Positions 6,513 through 17,545 of a DNA stretch of 64,000 bases are shown in pieces. Location: assembly GCF_018494065.1 (NCBI RefSeq), contig NZ_JABBFR010000003.1, forward strand, positions 62,001 to 126,000, read 5' to 3'. The notes under the pieces are model-generated. The model made no database searches and was not told the origin of the DNA. It saw only the letters and a program-made list of their open reading frames with translations. Source of the stretch: Rosenbergiella gaditana (lineage in GTDB: Bacteria > Pseudomonadota > Gammaproteobacteria > Enterobacterales > Enterobacteriaceae). The stretch's first letter is position 1, and each line of letters starts with the position of its first letter. A program made the translations under genes and the position numbers.

Positions 6513-7307
6513 TTATATCGCTACCGGGGCTTTGATGGCTGGATGCGGATCGTAGCCTTCAATCTCGAAATCATCGAAACAGTAATCGAAAATTGTCTCG
6601 GGTTTGCGTTTAATCACCAACTTAGGCAGCGCACGTGGCTCACGTGTTAATTGTAACTGTGCTTGTTCTAAGTGATTGGAATAGAGGTGAGTATCGCCTC
6701 CTGTCCAGACAAAATCTCCGACTTCGAGATCACACTGCTGGGCGATCATATGAACGAGTAACGCGTAGCTCGCAATATTGAAGGGAAGGCCTAAAAAAAT
6801 ATCACAGGAGCGTTGATAAAGCTGGCAGCTTAATTTCCCATTCACCACGTAGAATTGGAAAAAAGCATGGCAAGGCGCCAACGCCATTTTATCTAACTCA
6901 CCCACATTCCACGCAGACACTATAATGCGGCGTGAATCGGGATCCTGTTTAATTTGACGGATAACTTCACTGATTTGGTCGATATGGCGACCATCAGCCG
7001 CAGGCCAGCTGCGCCATTGTTGACCATAAACTGGCCCTAAATTACCCTGCTCATCTGCCCACTCATCCCAAATGGTTACCTTATTCTCTTTCAGGTAAGC
7101 AATATTGGTGTCTCCCTTTAAAAACCACAGTAGTTCATGAATGATTGAACGCAGATGGCACTTTTTAGTGGTGACTAAGGGGAACCCCTGTTGCAGATCG
7201 AAGCGCATTTGGTGACCGAAAATTGATAAGGTTCCGGTACCGGTACGATCATCTTTCACCGCGCCTTCAGAGAGGACTTTCTGCATCAGTTGCAAATATT
7301 GATTCAT
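6513..7307 (-). CDS. thyA: Thymidylate synthase
   Basis: ThyA converts dUMP to dTMP using methylene-tetrahydrofolate. At 264 residues it matches the E. coli enzyme exactly. The active-site segment [12 protein letters not shown] holds the nucleophilic Cys, and [20 protein letters not shown] and the C-terminal [14 protein letters not shown] are intact. The start codon overlaps the lgt stop by 4 bp (ATGA), as in other enterobacteria, so translation is probably coupled to lgt. Downstream lies a terminator and then the inserted island instead of ppdA. Confidence 0.98.
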   Translation of the reverse strand: MNQYLQLMQKVLSEGAVKDDRTGTGTLSIFGHQMRFDLQQGFPLVTTKKCHLRSIIHELLWFLKGDTNIAYLKENKVTIWDEWADEQGNLGPVYGQQWRSWPAADGRHIDQISEVIRQIKQDPDSRRIIVSAWNVGELDKMALAPCHAFFQFYVVNGKLSCQLYQRSCDIFLGLPFNIASYALLVHMIAQQCDLEVGDFVWTGGDTHLYSNHLEQAQLQLTREPRALPKLVIKRKPETIFDYCFDDFEIEGYDPHPAIKAPVAI

Positions 7308-8185
7308 TTTACTTCACTCGTTACAGTCTTCGACTGGCGTTGATACGCCCAAATCATCATTATCAATCCAGCGACAATCATCGGGATAGACAAAATCTGC
7401 CCCATGCTGATTACCCCGCCAAATAGACCTAACTGCGCATCAGGCTGACGGAAAAACTCGACAATAATACGGAAAGCGCCATAGCCTATCAGAAATAGAC
7501 CCGAAACACTGCCCATTGGTCGCGGTTTGCGAATAAACATATTCAGGATAATAAATAGAATCACCCCTTCTAGTGCTAATTCATAGAGCTGCGATGGATG
7601 ACGAGGCAACACCCCAAAGGTATCTAGCAGCGATTGCCATTGAGGATGAGTAGGAATTAAGGCTAAATCTTCATCACGCGAGCCTGGAAATAGCATCGCC
7701 CAAGAACTGTTCGGGTCAACACGTCCCCACAGCTCTCCATTGATAAAGTTACCTAAGCGACCTGCCCCTAAGCCAAAGGGTATTAAGGGGGCTATAAAAT
7801 CAGAGACTTGGAAAAAATTGCGTTGGGTTTTGCGGGCAAAGACTAACATCACCACAATCACACCTATCAAGCCGCCGTGAAACGACATTCCACCATCCCA
7901 TACCTTGAACAGATAGAGAGGGTTTTCGAGGAAAAGCGGTAGATTATAGAATAAAACATAACCGATACGTCCGCCTAAAAAGACCCCCAAAAAGCCGGCA
8001 TAGAGTAAGTTTTCAACTTCGTTTTTAGTCCAACCACTGCCGGGCTTATTGGCACGACGCGTCGCCAGCCACATCGCAAAAATAAAGCCAACTAAATACA
8101 TCAAGCCGTACCAGTGGAGGGAGATTGGACCGATAGAGAAAATTACCGGATCAAATTGTGGAAATTTAAGATAGCTCGCAGTCAT
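7304..8185 (-). CDS. lgt: Phosphatidylglycerol:prolipoprotein diacylglyceryl transferase
   Basis: Lgt adds diacylglycerol to the lipobox Cys of prolipoproteins, the first step of lipoprotein maturation in the inner membrane. The 293 residues contain several membrane segments and the Lgt signature [16 protein letters not shown], plus HGGLIGV and [11 protein letters not shown], with the essential His and Arg residues. It lies upstream of thyA with a 4-bp overlap, and about 120 bp separate it from ptsP on the same strand. Confidence 0.97.
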   Translation of the reverse strand: MTASYLKFPQFDPVIFSIGPISLHWYGLMYLVGFIFAMWLATRRANKPGSGWTKNEVENLLYAGFLGVFLGGRIGYVLFYNLPLFLENPLYLFKVWDGGMSFHGGLIGVIVVMLVFARKTQRNFFQVSDFIAPLIPFGLGAGRLGNFINGELWGRVDPNSSWAMLFPGSRDEDLALIPTHPQWQSLLDTFGVLPRHPSQLYELALEGVILFIILNMFIRKPRPMGSVSGLFLIGYGAFRIIVEFFRQPDAQLGLFGGVISMGQILSIPMIVAGLIMMIWAYQRQSKTVTSEVK

Positions 8186-8306
8186 CTTGCACCATTGGTT
8201 ATTAAAACAGTCACACGCGCCTCATTATTAAGGGGGTGAACAAATACGTTGGGCGAAATCATAGCATAAGCCCGCAATATTGCGGGCCAGTAAATGTAGC
8301 TGAGTA

Positions 8307-10562
8307 TTAACGACCCCCTCGGATTAATCCGCCAAGTCCACGTCTTTCCATAAATACAGAGATTTGGTAGCGAACCTCGCTGGTGGTACTTGACTGTAAA
8401 ACCTGTGCCGCTAATTGTTCGGTCTCGTTACATTCAAGATGCCGTAGCAGGTATTTGACCCGTGGAATATTTTTGCCATTCATACTGAGATGACGATAGC
8501 CCATGCCCACCAGCAACGGTATACAAGTTGGATCTCCCGCCATTTCACCACATAAACTCACGGGTAAATTGACACGAGTGGCTAAGGTCATAATTCGATA
8601 GAGCGCTTGTAATACTGCCGGGTGCAGAGCGCTATACAGATTAGCGACTCGCGTATTATTGCGATCCACCGCTAACAGGTATTGCGTCAAATCGTTCGTC
8701 CCCACCGAAATAAAATCGACCTTTCGTGCCAATTGTGGGATCAAAAAGATCATCGAAGGCACTTCAAGCATAATTCCTACTTGCGGCGTGGGGATCTCAT
8801 AACCGAGTAATTCCTCGACCTCATAAATGGCGCGATCAATCAGGTGACGCGCATCGTCGATCTCTTCAATGCTAGTGATCATGGGCAGCAGGATCCGTAA
8901 ATTACCCGACGCCGCATTAGCTCGTAACATCGCACGGATCTGTACCAAAAAGATTTCAGGTTGATCTAAGGTCAGGCGAATTCCACGCCAGCCTAAGGCC
9001 GGATTTTCTTCACTGATTGGCATATAAGGAAGTTGCTTATCCGCACCGATATCAAGGGTTCTTAAGGTGACTGGCTTTTGATGAAATAACTGCAACATCC
9101 CCTGATATTGTGCAACTTGCTCGTCTTCCGAAGGAAAGCCACTTTGCAGCATAAAAGGAACTTCGGTGCGATAGAGGCCAATCCCCTCAACCCAGTTATC
9201 TTGATCGAGTTCCAGGTCAGCACTTAAACCGGCATTAAGCATAATGGCGATATGCTCGCCGCTCTTTAATTCACCAGGTAATTCAGCCGCCGTTTCCGCG
9301 GTCTTACTTAGCGCATTCTCTTCTTTGAGCAGTCGCTGATACTCTTTGATTAGTATCGGCTCAGGCTCAATCAGTACTTCGCCACGATAGCCATCAACAA
9401 TCAGCTGTCGTTTATCGAGTTGTTCTGGACGGATATCAACGCCCATAACGGTTGGAATGCCCATGGCCCGCGTCAAGATTGCCGCATGCGAGTTTGCCGC
9501 GCCATCACGCACCACTATTCCGGCCAGACGGTCCTGTGGGATCTCCGCTAGGGAAGTGGCCGTTAATTCATCGGCGATTAAGACAAAACGTTCTGGCCAG
9601 CTGTTGCTGCCCTGTAAGGAGTCGTCGAGGTGGAAGAGTAAACGTTGGCCTAATTCGCGTAAATCGTTGCCTCGGTCGCGTAAATAATTATCTTTGAGCT
9701 CCGAAAACTGCGCGGCGAATTTTTCGATAACAACTTTCACTGCCCACTCTGCCACAATGCCTTGGTCGATTTCGGCGAGTAGGCTTTTTTTCAAACGTGG
9801 TTCGCTGAGTAAGTGTGAGTAAAGATTAAAAATCTCCGCACTCTCTTTTTGCGCGCTGCCTGAAAAGCGTTTGCTATAACGTCGAAATTCTTCTCCCGCT
9901 TCAGACATCGCTAGCAGCAGACGGTCTCGCTCCTGCTCAGTATCTAGTGCTGAAGCACGAGTCACCTGTTCCAGTAGCGGTTGCACCTGATCGACCCACC
10001 CTGGCGCAATGGCTACCCCGGGTGAGGCCGCAATCCCCTGCAGACGACTTTGACGATACAAGCCAAACAGCTGCCGTAATTGTGAGGGTGAAAGAAGCGT
10101 AGCGACCTGCGTGGCCAAGGTAACCAGAAAAGACTCTTCGCTCTCATCATACTGGCGCGTCTCACGCTGCTGCACCACCAGCACACCTAATACCGTTCGA
10201 CGAGAAACAATCGGCGCACCTAGAAAAGCACGATAGTGCTCCTCGTTGACGGAGGGAATATATTTAAAACTAGGATGTGAAGGGGCGTCGGCTAAGTTAA
10301 TCGGCTCAGCGAGGCGCCCCACTAAACCTACGATCCCTTCATCAAGCGCGAGGGTGATATTTTTTCCGCGAGGTTTTTTGAGTCCTCGCGTTGCCATCAA
10401 GTAATAGCAGCCACGCTCATGATCGGCCAAATAGATAGAACAGACTTCTGTTTCCATCGTATGACAAATCTCATTCACGAGAATCTCAAGTGCATCCTTC
10501 AGCCGCGGCGCACTCGCGACTTTTTCAACAATATCTCGTAACTGTGTGAGCTTCAGTGCCAT
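8307..10562 (-). CDS. ptsP: PtsP, enzyme I-Ntr of the nitrogen phosphotransfer system
   Basis: PtsP autophosphorylates from phosphoenolpyruvate and passes phosphate to NPr and then EIIA-Ntr, a regulatory chain for nitrogen and potassium homeostasis. The 751 residues comprise an N-terminal GAF domain (about 1-165), the HPr-binding and phosphohistidine domain (GAANSHAAILTRAMGIPTVM, active His) and the C-terminal PEP-binding barrel (LYRTEVPFM, GWRGIRLTLDQPE, FISVGTNDLTQY, SLCGEMAGD). It starts 3 bp after rppH, in the conserved rppH-ptsP operon. Length and motifs are normal. Confidence 0.97.
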   Translation of the reverse strand: MALKLTQLRDIVEKVASAPRLKDALEILVNEICHTMETEVCSIYLADHERGCYYLMATRGLKKPRGKNITLALDEGIVGLVGRLAEPINLADAPSHPSFKYIPSVNEEHYRAFLGAPIVSRRTVLGVLVVQQRETRQYDESEESFLVTLATQVATLLSPSQLRQLFGLYRQSRLQGIAASPGVAIAPGWVDQVQPLLEQVTRASALDTEQERDRLLLAMSEAGEEFRRYSKRFSGSAQKESAEIFNLYSHLLSEPRLKKSLLAEIDQGIVAEWAVKVVIEKFAAQFSELKDNYLRDRGNDLRELGQRLLFHLDDSLQGSNSWPERFVLIADELTATSLAEIPQDRLAGIVVRDGAANSHAAILTRAMGIPTVMGVDIRPEQLDKRQLIVDGYRGEVLIEPEPILIKEYQRLLKEENALSKTAETAAELPGELKSGEHIAIMLNAGLSADLELDQDNWVEGIGLYRTEVPFMLQSGFPSEDEQVAQYQGMLQLFHQKPVTLRTLDIGADKQLPYMPISEENPALGWRGIRLTLDQPEIFLVQIRAMLRANAASGNLRILLPMITSIEEIDDARHLIDRAIYEVEELLGYEIPTPQVGIMLEVPSMIFLIPQLARKVDFISVGTNDLTQYLLAVDRNNTRVANLYSALHPAVLQALYRIMTLATRVNLPVSLCGEMAGDPTCIPLLVGMGYRHLSMNGKNIPRVKYLLRHLECNETEQLAAQVLQSSTTSEVRYQISVFMERRGLGGLIRGGR

Positions 10563-10565
10563 CGA

Positions 10566-11093
10566 TCATCCCCTTTTACGCCGCCCTGAGTAATTCGAAC
10601 GCTGCCCCCCCCCTTCCGGTTGGGCCATTAACGATGTTGCAAATTCCTTCATTACCCGTCGATAGACATCCCGTTTAAAAGAGACCACTTGACGGACCGG
10701 ATACCAAAAACTGACCCAACGCCAACCATCAAATTCCGGGGTACTGCTCCGTTGGACATTGACGGCACCATCTTGACACTGAAGTTGCAGCAGAAACCAC
10801 TTCTGCTTTTGGCCAATACAGACTGGTCGTGTATCCCATCGCACTAAACGTTTGGGTAATTTGTAGCGCAACCAATTACGTGTCGAAGCCAGGATACGAA
10901 CATCTTTACGATGCAAACCCACTTCTTCAAATAACTCACGGTACATCGCCTGCTCTGCCGTCTCTCCCGGATTAATTCCGCCTTGCGGGAATTGCCAAGA
11001 GTGCTGACCGAATCGTCGAGCCCAAAGCACCTGCCCTTGACGATTACAAATTACGATACCCACGTTAGGGCGGTAGCCATCATCATCGATCAC
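10566..11093 (-). CDS. rppH: RppH, RNA 5' pyrophosphohydrolase
   Basis: RppH removes pyrophosphate from mRNA 5' ends and so triggers RNase E-dependent decay. At 175 residues it is the E. coli size. The Nudix box [20 protein letters not shown] followed by VGL is complete, with its catalytic Glu residues. The N-terminus [17 protein letters not shown] and the basic C-terminus are typical. It is the first gene of the rppH-ptsP pair and diverges from mutH across a 678-bp intergenic region. Confidence 0.97.
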   Translation of the reverse strand: MIDDDGYRPNVGIVICNRQGQVLWARRFGQHSWQFPQGGINPGETAEQAMYRELFEEVGLHRKDVRILASTRNWLRYKLPKRLVRWDTRPVCIGQKQKWFLLQLQCQDGAVNVQRSSTPEFDGWRWVSFWYPVRQVVSFKRDVYRRVMKEFATSLMAQPEGGGQRSNYSGRRKRG

Positions 11094-11239
11094 TGGACTA
11101 CCTCGATATTCTTTTTAGATAACCTGATTGTTTCACACTCCACTCGGGCGGTAAACCATTGCCTTACGCCAAGATGAGAAGGCTCAATGGGATAACTTAG
11201 GGGTAAAACTAAAGTTATAAACAAATTACCACGAAGTTA

Positions 11240-11630
11240 ACCTATTTTATTCACCTTTTCTGTGGATAGCTTTGTGAAAAAGATGGGATTCGGTTGAATA
11301 ATCATTTTTAAACCCCTCTTTTCGCTCTTTAAATTAATTTTATAAAGACCTTAAATTACATGAAGTTATCAGCTTTATAAACAACATTTTATCAGGTTTT
11401 TCTCGCATTGACTCTTTAACACTTATCGCATTGGTTAAAAAATAGTCATTTTGCAAATTATCCACAGAACATGCCTGAATGTTACGCATAAGTCGAAAAG
11501 AAACTGAACAAAGTGCCGTGTCAAGGCTGTAAATAGAAACAGTACTCTCAAATTAAAGGAGTTATCCAGTTTTTCTGTGGATAAGTAGGGTGACAAACCT
11601 GTTTATGAATACCTTAAAACTGGGATAACC
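11240..11630. promoter_or_regulatory. Putative DARS2-like DnaA-reactivating sequence (DnaA-box cluster)
   Basis: The rppH-mutH intergenic region holds two perfect 9-mer DnaA boxes. TTATCCACA lies at 11458-11466 and its reverse complement TGTGGATAA at 11576-11584. A one-mismatch box (TGTGGATAG) is at 11261-11269 and weaker partners are TTATCCAGT (11562-11570) and TGGGATAAC (11621-11629). The three elements at 11562-11629 could form a core. In E. coli DARS2, which converts ADP-DnaA to ATP-DnaA, lies between mutH and ygdP (rppH), so position and content agree. The surrounding DNA is AT-rich. I could not place the IHF and Fis sites with confidence. The rppH and mutH promoters must also lie in the region 11094-11771. 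Confidence 0.65.
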
Positions 11631-11771
11631 CCGAAAAAGCCGCTGAATTATCTGGCGGGTTAGCCTAAAAAACCATGGTTTTTCATGCTATTATTCGCAA
11701 TCTGTCTGTTGAGGAAATTCGAACGTTCAGCCCAATCGAAACCTGGTCATTTTTTATACAAAGAGTAAACG

Positions 11772-12449
11772 ATGTCTATTGCTTACCTTGCGCCCCCAGA
11801 ATCGGAAGCCGAACTGATGCGCCGCGCACAACTGATTGCCGGAAAAACCTTTGCCGACGTGGCAGCTGAACGGCAAATAAAAGTACCGGCAAACCTGCAA
11901 CGTAACAAAGGGTGGGTAGGGAATTTAATTGAGTTAGCCTTGGGGGCTCAAGCTGGCAGTAAAGCCGAGCAAGATTTTGCCCACCTCGGTATTGAATTAA
12001 AGACTATCCCCATCAATGCCAAGGGCGAGCCACTTGAAACCACTTTTGTCTGTGTTGCGCCCTTAACCGGTAATATTGGCGTAACGTGGCAACAAAGCCA
12101 TGTTCGTCAAAAACTCGCCAAAGTGTTGTGGGTCCCGATCGAAGGCGAGCGTCAAATTCCCCTTGCAGAGCGCCGAATTGGGGCACCACTCCTGTGGCAG
12201 CCCTCCGAAGAAGAAGAGCATCAATTACAGGCAGATTGGGAAGAATTAATGGAGATGATTGCACTGGGACGTGTCGAAGCGATCACTGCCCGCCAAGGTG
12301 AATATTTGCAAATTCGCCCAAAAGCCGCCAATAACCGAGCGTTAACCGAAGCCATAGGGCCTTCCGGTAATAGAATTTTAACGCTGCCACGCGGCTTCTA
12401 TTTGAAAAAACGCTTCACTGCACCGTTACTGGCTCACCATTTTGGTTAA
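11772..12449 (+). CDS. mutH: MutH, mismatch-repair endonuclease
   Basis: MutH nicks the unmethylated strand at hemimethylated GATC sites once activated by MutS and MutL. The 225 residues carry the catalytic D..ExK cluster in [13 protein letters not shown] (Asp68, Glu75, Lys77) and the end [14 protein letters not shown]. This is close to E. coli MutH in length (229). It diverges from rppH. In E. coli ygdQ follows; here ygdQ is absent and ygdR comes next. Confidence 0.97.
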   Translation: MSIAYLAPPESEAELMRRAQLIAGKTFADVAAERQIKVPANLQRNKGWVGNLIELALGAQAGSKAEQDFAHLGIELKTIPINAKGEPLETTFVCVAPLTGNIGVTWQQSHVRQKLAKVLWVPIEGERQIPLAERRIGAPLLWQPSEEEEHQLQADWEELMEMIALGRVEAITARQGEYLQIRPKAANNRALTEAIGPSGNRILTLPRGFYLKKRFTAPLLAHHFG

Positions 12450-12781
12450 AGGCCCGTCTTTGACGCTGGCTTGCCAAATGGGGCAATAGGCTTTAGCTTA
12501 CTGAAGAGTCAGCGTAATAAATCTCTTTCTAACCGACACGACTGTCCGACAGTAAGACATATCGCTTTACGTTTTTATCTCGTGTACTACCTATCAGTGC
12601 CCAATAATTTTTTTTGCTTATATTTCAATTTTTTAAGTGATTACTATCCTCTTATTAGTAATCTTTTATTACCGTCGTTGATGTCATGCTCCTGCGACTC
12701 AGAGGAATACAGACGATTCTGGTTTATGCTAACCGTTATCATCGTTTAACTGTTGCGCTAACGAAAAGAGGACGAAAAGAG
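12450..12781. other. Intergenic region between mutH and ygdR
   Basis: About 330 bp, AT-rich in the middle, without a credible gene; a 92-codon plus-strand frame (12471-12749) has no recognisable motif or ribosome-binding site. It should hold the ygdR promoter. E. coli has ygdQ (a TerC-family membrane protein) here, and no remnant of it is visible. Confidence 0.4.
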
Positions 12782-13000
12782 ATGATCAAAGCTGTTTTAC
12801 TATTAGTCGGCGTAACCGGTAGCCTTTTGCTTAGTGGGTGTTCGAGTGATTACGTGATGGCGACTAAAGATGGAAAAATGCTATTGACCGAAGGGAAACC
12901 AATTATCGACAAGGAGACTGGGCTAGTCGAATATACCGATCAACAGGGCCATACTACGCAAATAAATAGCGACGATATCTCCAGTATTATTAAAAAATAA
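12782..13000 (+). CDS. ygdR: YgdR, small lipoprotein (YgdI/YgdR family)
   Basis: This is a 72-residue lipoprotein, the same length as E. coli YgdR. The signal peptide MIKAVLLLVGVTGSLLLSGC ends in a lipobox with Cys20. The mature SH3-like domain has DYVMATKDGKMLLTEGKP, then GLVEYTDQQGHTTQINSDDI, typical of the family (DUF903). The start ATG at 12782 follows AAAAGAGG/AAAAGAG; a longer upstream frame lacks support. It lies 13 bp before tas and is probably cotranscribed with it. Molecular function unknown. Confidence 0.92.
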   Translation: MIKAVLLLVGVTGSLLLSGCSSDYVMATKDGKMLLTEGKPIIDKETGLVEYTDQQGHTTQINSDDISSIIKK

Positions 13001-13013
13001 TAAGGATTGAAGC

Positions 13014-14054
13014 ATGCATTATCACCGTATTCCCCATAGTAGTCTTGAGATCAGTCAACTAGGCTTGGGTACCATGACCTTCGGTGAGCAGAACAGCGAA
13101 GCGGATGCCCATCAACAACTTGACTACGCGCGCGAACGTGGCATCAATCTGATTGATACTGCCGAAATGTATCCTGTGCCACCACGCCCTGAAACCCAGG
13201 GATTAACAGAGCGTTATATTGGAAGTTGGTTAAAGAAAAGCGGTCAGCGTGACAAGATCATACTGGCCAGTAAAGTCGCGGGCCCCGTTCGCGGTAACGA
13301 TGCGTCGATTCGTCCACAACAGGCGTTAGATAGAAAAAATATCCGTCAAGCACTGGAAGCGAGCCTTAAACGCCTTAATACCGACTATCTCGATCTCTAT
13401 CAGTTGCATTGGCCTCAACGCCCGACCAACTGTTTCGGTAAGTTGGGTTATCAGTACAGTGAAGAAAATGTCCCGGTAACCTTACTGGATACGCTTGAAG
13501 CACTCTCTGACCATGTACGCGCCGGGAAAATCCGTTATATCGGTGTATCGAATGAGACGCCATGGGGCGTCATGCGCTATCTACACCTGGCGGAAAAACA
13601 TGACCTACCCCGCATCGTATCGATTCAAAACCCCTATAGTTTGGTTAATCGCAGCTTCGAAATTGGGTTATCAGAAATCAGTCAATTTGAAGGGATAGAA
13701 CTACTGGCCTACTCCTCGCTGGCATTCGGCACGCTGAGTGGTAAGTACTTAGACGGGAAGCGCCCAGAAAAGGCCCGTAATACGCTATTTAGTCGCTTTA
13801 CCCGTTACAATGGTGAATATACTGAACAAGCGATTGCTGAGTATGTGGCACTCGCCCAAGCCCATCAGTTGGATCCCTCACAAATGGCGCTAGCCTATGT
13901 TCGTCAACAGCCTTTTGTTGCCAGCACACTGTTGGGGGCCACCACATTAGAGCAACTTGAGCAAAATATTGATAGTGTCGAGGTGACGTTGAGTGAAGAG
14001 GTGTTAGCCGGTATTGAGGCGATCCATCGCCGCTTTCCTAATCCTGCTCCCTGA
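13014..14054 (+). CDS. tas: Tas, aldo-keto reductase family protein
   Basis: The 346-residue NADPH-dependent aldo-keto reductase has the family's DTAEMYPVP (Asp and Tyr of the catalytic tetrad), IILASKVAGP (Lys), LYQLHWPQRP (His) and YSSLAFGTLSGK elements. It is the same length as E. coli Tas, named for suppressing tyrosine auxotrophy in starved cells; the natural substrate is not established. It follows ygdR on the plus strand and converges with lplT with only 10 bp between the stops. Confidence 0.95.
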   Translation: MHYHRIPHSSLEISQLGLGTMTFGEQNSEADAHQQLDYARERGINLIDTAEMYPVPPRPETQGLTERYIGSWLKKSGQRDKIILASKVAGPVRGNDASIRPQQALDRKNIRQALEASLKRLNTDYLDLYQLHWPQRPTNCFGKLGYQYSEENVPVTLLDTLEALSDHVRAGKIRYIGVSNETPWGVMRYLHLAEKHDLPRIVSIQNPYSLVNRSFEIGLSEISQFEGIELLAYSSLAFGTLSGKYLDGKRPEKARNTLFSRFTRYNGEYTEQAIAEYVALAQAHQLDPSQMALAYVRQQPFVASTLLGATTLEQLEQNIDSVEVTLSEEVLAGIEAIHRRFPNPAP

Positions 14055-14064
14055 TAATTCTATT

Positions 14065-15258
14065 TTAGGCACTACGTTTTAGCTGCCAAAACCATAAACA
14101 GGTGATAGCCAACGCAAAAAGAATGCCGAAGGCTACACCTGTGACCACGGCAGAAACCCCTAGCCATATTGCCACACTGTAAAGCACTAGCATCGCCAGC
14201 ATTACGCCATTTTCACCCAAATTTTGCACGGCAATCGCACTGCCCGTGCCCACCGTTTGCTGCCCACGCTCTTGAAGCAAGGCATTCAGCGGAACAACAA
14301 AAAAACCGCCGAAGATGCCTACCATTACTAGCAAGCCATAGGCAGGAAGGAGGTGGGTTTCTAACGCAAACACCGCCACTAATACCCCCACCGCAATCCC
14401 CGCAGGTAAGGCTTTGCCTGCATGCTGCAACGACACCCATTTAGCCGCCAAAAAGGCGCCGACAACAATGCCGATCGCCACCATCGCATTTAACGTGGTC
14501 GGTGTAGTGTTGTCTTGAATGCCTAGTGCAACCGGTACCCAGACCACGAGTAAGAAGCGTAAGGTCACCCCTGCGCCCCAAAACAGACTGGTGCCGATCA
14601 GCGAAAAACGGCAGGTTTTGTCTTGCCACAATGTCTGACAGGCTTGGAAAAATTGTTGCACTAAACGTTTCGGATGATAATTGCCCTCAGGCCTCGCCGC
14701 CTCTAATTTAGGGATCATCACATTGGCCATCACTGCTAACGCATAGATAATGGCGCAGACCAGTAATGCGGTAGAAACATGCCAATCTGCAAGTATCCCC
14801 CCACTGACTGATCCAAGCAAAATGGCGGCAATGGTGGAGGCTTCCATTAAGCCATTCCCTTTGACTAACTGTTTGGCCGGCAGTAATTCACCCAATATGC
14901 CATATTTCGCCGGTGAATAGGCCGCCGCACCAATCCCGACTAAACTGTAACCAAGGAAAGGACTTATATTCAGGCCGATTGCAATCACGCCAAGCAGCTT
15001 AATACTGTTAGCGATCATCATCACCCGCCCTTTTGAAAAACGATCCGCAAAATGTCCAACGAAAGGAGCCAACAGGATATAGGCCATCACAAACACCATT
15101 TGCAGGATGGGCTGACTCCAATCAGGATACTCGGCATTCTTGAGCAGGGCCAAGGTCGCAAAGAGCAGCGCATTATCCGCGAAGGCGGAGAAAAATTGCG
15201 CCAATAAAACCGGGCGGATCCCCGGTACGTTAAGGGGTGATTCTGCAGATAATTTCAT
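14065..15258 (-). CDS. lplT: LplT, lysophospholipid transporter (MFS)
   Basis: LplT flips lysophospholipids across the inner membrane to Aas for re-acylation. The 397 residues match E. coli LplT in length and show about twelve hydrophobic helices. Typical segments are [20 protein letters not shown] and [14 protein letters not shown], an MFS loop motif. It starts 2 bp after the aas stop on the same strand, the usual aas-lplT operon. Confidence 0.95.
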   Translation of the reverse strand: MKLSAESPLNVPGIRPVLLAQFFSAFADNALLFATLALLKNAEYPDWSQPILQMVFVMAYILLAPFVGHFADRFSKGRVMMIANSIKLLGVIAIGLNISPFLGYSLVGIGAAAYSPAKYGILGELLPAKQLVKGNGLMEASTIAAILLGSVSGGILADWHVSTALLVCAIIYALAVMANVMIPKLEAARPEGNYHPKRLVQQFFQACQTLWQDKTCRFSLIGTSLFWGAGVTLRFLLVVWVPVALGIQDNTTPTTLNAMVAIGIVVGAFLAAKWVSLQHAGKALPAGIAVGVLVAVFALETHLLPAYGLLVMVGIFGGFFVVPLNALLQERGQQTVGTGSAIAVQNLGENGVMLAMLVLYSVAIWLGVSAVVTGVAFGILFALAITCLWFWQLKRSA

Positions 15259-15260
15259 TG

Positions 15261-17423
15261 TTACCCATTGTGAGAATGTGAACGCGCTGGCTCTGCTGCC
15301 ATCGCTTTAAGAGAGACATAGTCGGGTTTACCACTGCCTAATACCGGTAGTGTGTCTACCACGCGGATATCACGCGGCACCAGTAATTCGCTGTATCCCT
15401 TTGCCTTGGCTTCATTAAGTAGCGAGTCACGTTGCAGCTGTGCGTCGGTGGTGAAAAGCACTAACGCCTCCCCTTTTTGCGGGTCATCTTTTATCGACAC
15501 CGCGTGCTGTTTATCCAAAGAGACCGCCATCACCAACGATTCGACTGTTTCAAGTGAGACCATCTCACCGGCCAGTTTAGCAAAACGTTTCACTCGCCCT
15601 TGAATACGGCAAAAGCCCTCATCATCAAAACTGACGATATCGCCGGTATCATACCAACCCGCATCGAGTTGCCCTTCGCCATTATCCGCGGCCGGTGACT
15701 CGATTTGACCCGGGTTATCGACGCGTAAATACCCTTTCATAATATTCGGGCCACGTACTTGTAAACGTCCGCCTTGCTCAATGCCTGGCACTGAGATCAG
15801 ACGAAAGTCCATGGCTGGCAGTAAACGACCAACGGTATTAATCTTAGCCGCCATGGGCAGATTTATCGATAGGACTGGGGCGCATTCTGTTGCCCCATAC
15901 CCTTCTAAAATACGAATACCAAATTTCTCGGCATAAAGCTGACGCACATTCTCTTGTAATTTCTCCGCACCCGCGACAACGTAGCGTAGACGTGCAAGGT
16001 CATAGCCGTCTGCAAAGCGTCCATAATAATTTAAGAATGTCGAGGTACCGAACAGTACAGTACAGTTTTGGTCATAAACCAGTTCGGGGATCACTCGATA
16101 ATGCAGTGGGCTGGGATAGAGGAAGGCTTTAGCTCCGGTAGACAGTGGTAACAGCAACCCCACTGTCAGGCCAAAAGCATGAAACAACGGCATGGCGGAA
16201 AGGAAGCAGTCTCGCGGTAAAAAGTCGGCGACGGTCCGAATCTGTTCAACATTGGCTAATAAACTTTTATGACTATGAACCACGCCTTTGGGCACGCCCT
16301 CTGAACCTGAAGTGAACAGGATCACTGCGGCATCTTCTGGCTGCTGCACAACTTGTGCGGCTTTAGGGAAGAAGAGATGCTTAGCCACCCACCACTTATC
16401 TTCACGGGTAATGGTCTCTTTTAAGTCTTCAAGGTAGCGCCAACGGACATGGGGCGCATTCTCGACCAAATAATGTAATTTTCCTTTATCGAGAAACTGG
16501 CGCGAGGTAAAAATAGTGGTGATTTCGGCGGCCGTTATTGCCGCATGAAGACCGCTATTACCTGCCGAATAGTTCAACATGGCGGGAACACGTCCACGTG
16601 CCGTCGCCGCTAATAGCGTCGCTACGCTCACCACGCTATTGGGTAACAGCAAGCCTATACTTTGTCCCGGCTGAGTCTCTTTTTCAAGAATGCAGGCGAC
16701 ACCCAACACTTTCTTGAGCAGTTGGCGGTAGCTATTGACTGAAAAATTAATATCATCCACACAGCCATGTGACCATCCATAACGCTGAGCAGCATGGATA
16801 AAGGCTTCATACAAAGTTTCTCGTGGGCGGACAGCCATCCGTGCTTCTTGCATAATATGCGCTAAATGCTCTCCGGCTAAAACTCGTCTCTGACGGGCTT
16901 TCGCGGCTTGCGGCATGGGAATATTTGTTGCGGGCAAGATAAAGAGACGAATTTTAGGAAACAAGTGGCGTTTAGCCGGTAAACGGCTAAAAGGGGTATA
17001 TTCCGCCCCCTCAATTCGAATAGGGATAACCGTCGCATCGGTTTTTGCGGCGATGAATCCGGCACCGCTATAGACCTTCATCAACGCGCCGGTCACTGAA
17101 ATACGTCCTTCGGGGAAAATCACCACGGGTCGGCCACTATTCACCGCTTTAATCAAGCGCTTCATCGTCATTGGCCTTGCCGGATCCAAGGGGACGACAT
17201 CGGCCCATTGTTTTACTCGCCGCAGCGCCCAGTGATCGGCATAGGCTGCGGTAATGGCAAAGACCGGTTTGACCGGTAAAAAGAGTGCGAGGAGAATACC
17301 ATCAAGAAAGGAGACGTGATTGGGGGTAATAATCACTTTTGACGAGGCAAAGCTGGAAGTCTCTCCTTGCACTTCAACTCGCCACACTATTTGGCACACC
17401 CACCGCAGAAATTTGAGCAACAT
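15261..17423 (-). CDS. aas: Aas, 2-acyl-glycerophosphoethanolamine acyltransferase / acyl-ACP synthetase
   Basis: This bifunctional inner-membrane protein re-acylates lysophosphatidylethanolamine. The N-terminal acyltransferase (about 1-190) has the HX4D motif in [16 protein letters not shown] and the [10 protein letters not shown] block. The C-terminal adenylating domain has [28 protein letters not shown] and [13 protein letters not shown]. The length of 720 residues agrees with E. coli (719). It heads the aas-lplT operon. In E. coli the Omr sRNAs and galR follow upstream; here an RND pump operon and a PBP gene intervene. Confidence 0.96.
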   Translation of the reverse strand: MLLKFLRWVCQIVWRVEVQGETSSFASSKVIITPNHVSFLDGILLALFLPVKPVFAITAAYADHWALRRVKQWADVVPLDPARPMTMKRLIKAVNSGRPVVIFPEGRISVTGALMKVYSGAGFIAAKTDATVIPIRIEGAEYTPFSRLPAKRHLFPKIRLFILPATNIPMPQAAKARQRRVLAGEHLAHIMQEARMAVRPRETLYEAFIHAAQRYGWSHGCVDDINFSVNSYRQLLKKVLGVACILEKETQPGQSIGLLLPNSVVSVATLLAATARGRVPAMLNYSAGNSGLHAAITAAEITTIFTSRQFLDKGKLHYLVENAPHVRWRYLEDLKETITREDKWWVAKHLFFPKAAQVVQQPEDAAVILFTSGSEGVPKGVVHSHKSLLANVEQIRTVADFLPRDCFLSAMPLFHAFGLTVGLLLPLSTGAKAFLYPSPLHYRVIPELVYDQNCTVLFGTSTFLNYYGRFADGYDLARLRYVVAGAEKLQENVRQLYAEKFGIRILEGYGATECAPVLSINLPMAAKINTVGRLLPAMDFRLISVPGIEQGGRLQVRGPNIMKGYLRVDNPGQIESPAADNGEGQLDAGWYDTGDIVSFDDEGFCRIQGRVKRFAKLAGEMVSLETVESLVMAVSLDKQHAVSIKDDPQKGEALVLFTTDAQLQRDSLLNEAKAKGYSELLVPRDIRVVDTLPVLGSGKPDYVSLKAMAAEPARSHSHNG

Positions 17424-17438
17424 ATTTTCCCTAGTAAG

Positions 17439-17469
17439 ATCGAAGGTATCAGAGTTTGATACCTTCGAT
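17439..17469. repeat. Perfect 13-bp inverted repeat between the pump operon and aas
   Basis: The arms ATCGAAGGTATCA and TGATACCTTCGAT flank a 5-bp loop, 16 bp upstream of the aas start and about 75 bp after the outer-membrane-factor stop. Neither side has a T-tract, so it is not a classical terminator. It could be an operator for aas, an mRNA-stabilising hairpin at the end of the pump transcript, or a degenerate terminator. Confidence 0.6.
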
Positions 17470-17545
17470 TAAACACGTTTAACGCCCTGCTGACAAATTT
17501 TGTCGTTAAATATTGGTTAACTCATTTAATCGCTTACTGAGAGCA

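Noticed and set aside
12471-12749. 92-codon frame between mutH and ygdR
   Set aside because: Low-complexity, Phe/Leu/Ser-rich translation of AT-rich DNA without start signals; no similarity to YgdQ.
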